Shown piece by piece: positions 63,922-64,000 of a stretch of DNA of 64,000 nucleotides. The stretch lies in contig NZ_SNVV01000007.1 in NCBI RefSeq assembly GCF_004361735.1, positions 124,001 to 188,000 of the forward strand, written 5' to 3'. The translations under genes were made by a program, and so were the position numbers. This DNA comes from Azoarcus indigens (GTDB lineage Bacteria > Pseudomonadota > Gammaproteobacteria > Burkholderiales > Rhodocyclaceae). The stretch's first letter is position 1, and every line of letters starts with the position of its first letter. The notes beneath the pieces were generated by a model. That model ran no database searches. It was given only the letters and a program-made list of their open reading frames with translations, and had not been told where the DNA came from.

Positions 63922-63954
63922 GCCGCCGGCCGGGTGCAAGGCCCGGCCGGCGGC
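63922..63954 (+). terminator. Hairpin after the TonB receptor gene
   Basis: A perfect 13-bp stem GCCGCCGGCCGGG / CCCGGCCGGCGGC with a seven-base loop starts eight bases after the stop. No T run follows directly. It marks the end of the receptor transcript. Confidence 0.65.
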
Positions 63955-64000
63955 CTCCGCACCCGACTTTCCCCGGCGCACCCTTTCCAGCTAAAGTCCG

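Noticed and set aside
60999-63962. Very long open frame (987 codons) on the minus strand under the TonB receptor
   Set aside because: It lies fully antisense to a well-matched receptor and has the Ala/Val/Gly/His-rich composition expected from reading GC-rich codons backwards; no family features.

Overview
The window is GC-rich, with third codon positions almost always G or C and genes tightly packed on both strands. It reads as a free-living betaproteobacterial chromosome. The gene set fits a Rhodocyclales/Zoogloeaceae-type organism (Thauera/Azoarcus relatives): tol-pal-cpoB followed by queE-queC, a class I PHA synthase, a LiuR-type regulator, APS-type sulfate assimilation and a large chemosensory cluster. 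That placement is inference from gene content, not a search result. No prophage, transposase, CRISPR array or rRNA was seen. One tRNA-Lys(UUU) is present.

Layout. 1-5.0 kb: an amide and acidic amino acid module (end of an ABC ATPase, periplasmic glutaminase-asparaginase, aspartase, solute-binding protein, cytoplasmic asparaginase). 5.0-12.6 kb: sulfur assimilation (cysB divergent from a TauE-type permease, cysI, DUF934, cysH, cysD, cysN), with an unusual ~420-base non-coding interruption between cysD and cysN. 12.6-17.3 kb: Hsp15, an NfeD protease, a stomatin and a CHASE-GGDEF diguanylate cyclase, the last three tightly linked. 17.3-21.4 kb (minus): AEC transporter, hslU, hslV and a duplicated STAS protein. 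21.6-29.5 kb: ybgC-tolQRAB-pal-cpoB-queE-queC, a TsuA/YeeE-type permease and tRNA-Lys with clear promoter and terminator. 29.6-32.1 kb: small orphan genes and a Tat-exported dienelactone hydrolase. 32.1-43.1 kb: a ten-gene chemosensory cluster (cheY, MCP, STAS, cheA, MCP, cheW, MCP, cheR, cheD, cheB) preceded by a sigma28-like promoter. 43.2-48.0 kb (minus): a small membrane protein, Gx permease, NusG-II protein, rapZ, MBL hydrolase, two tandem DUF1289 proteins, LOG protein and a DsbA-fold isomerase. 48.1-53.1 kb: thiolase and LiuR-like regulator with an operator, an MBL hydrolase and phaC. 53.1-61 kb: PIN protein, cobalamin-binding-like protein, ggt, PilZ, SDR, dsbA, SPOR protein and argS. 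61-64 kb: a His-rich small exported protein and a TonB-dependent receptor with a His/Asp-rich loop, probably for zinc.

How the genes work together. The first module converts Asn/Gln to Asp/Glu in the periplasm, imports them and deaminates Asp to fumarate. The cys genes reduce sulfate through APS and sulfite to sulfide. Tol-Pal and CpoB maintain the envelope. The chemosensory cluster is self-contained except for cheZ. One of its receptors carries a CheZ-like D-x3-Q motif, and its CheA carries a two-copy MshEN-like insert. These two, with the zinc locus, the LiuR operator and the tandem DUF1289 pair, are the most interesting leads. No wholly new system could be demonstrated from sequence alone.
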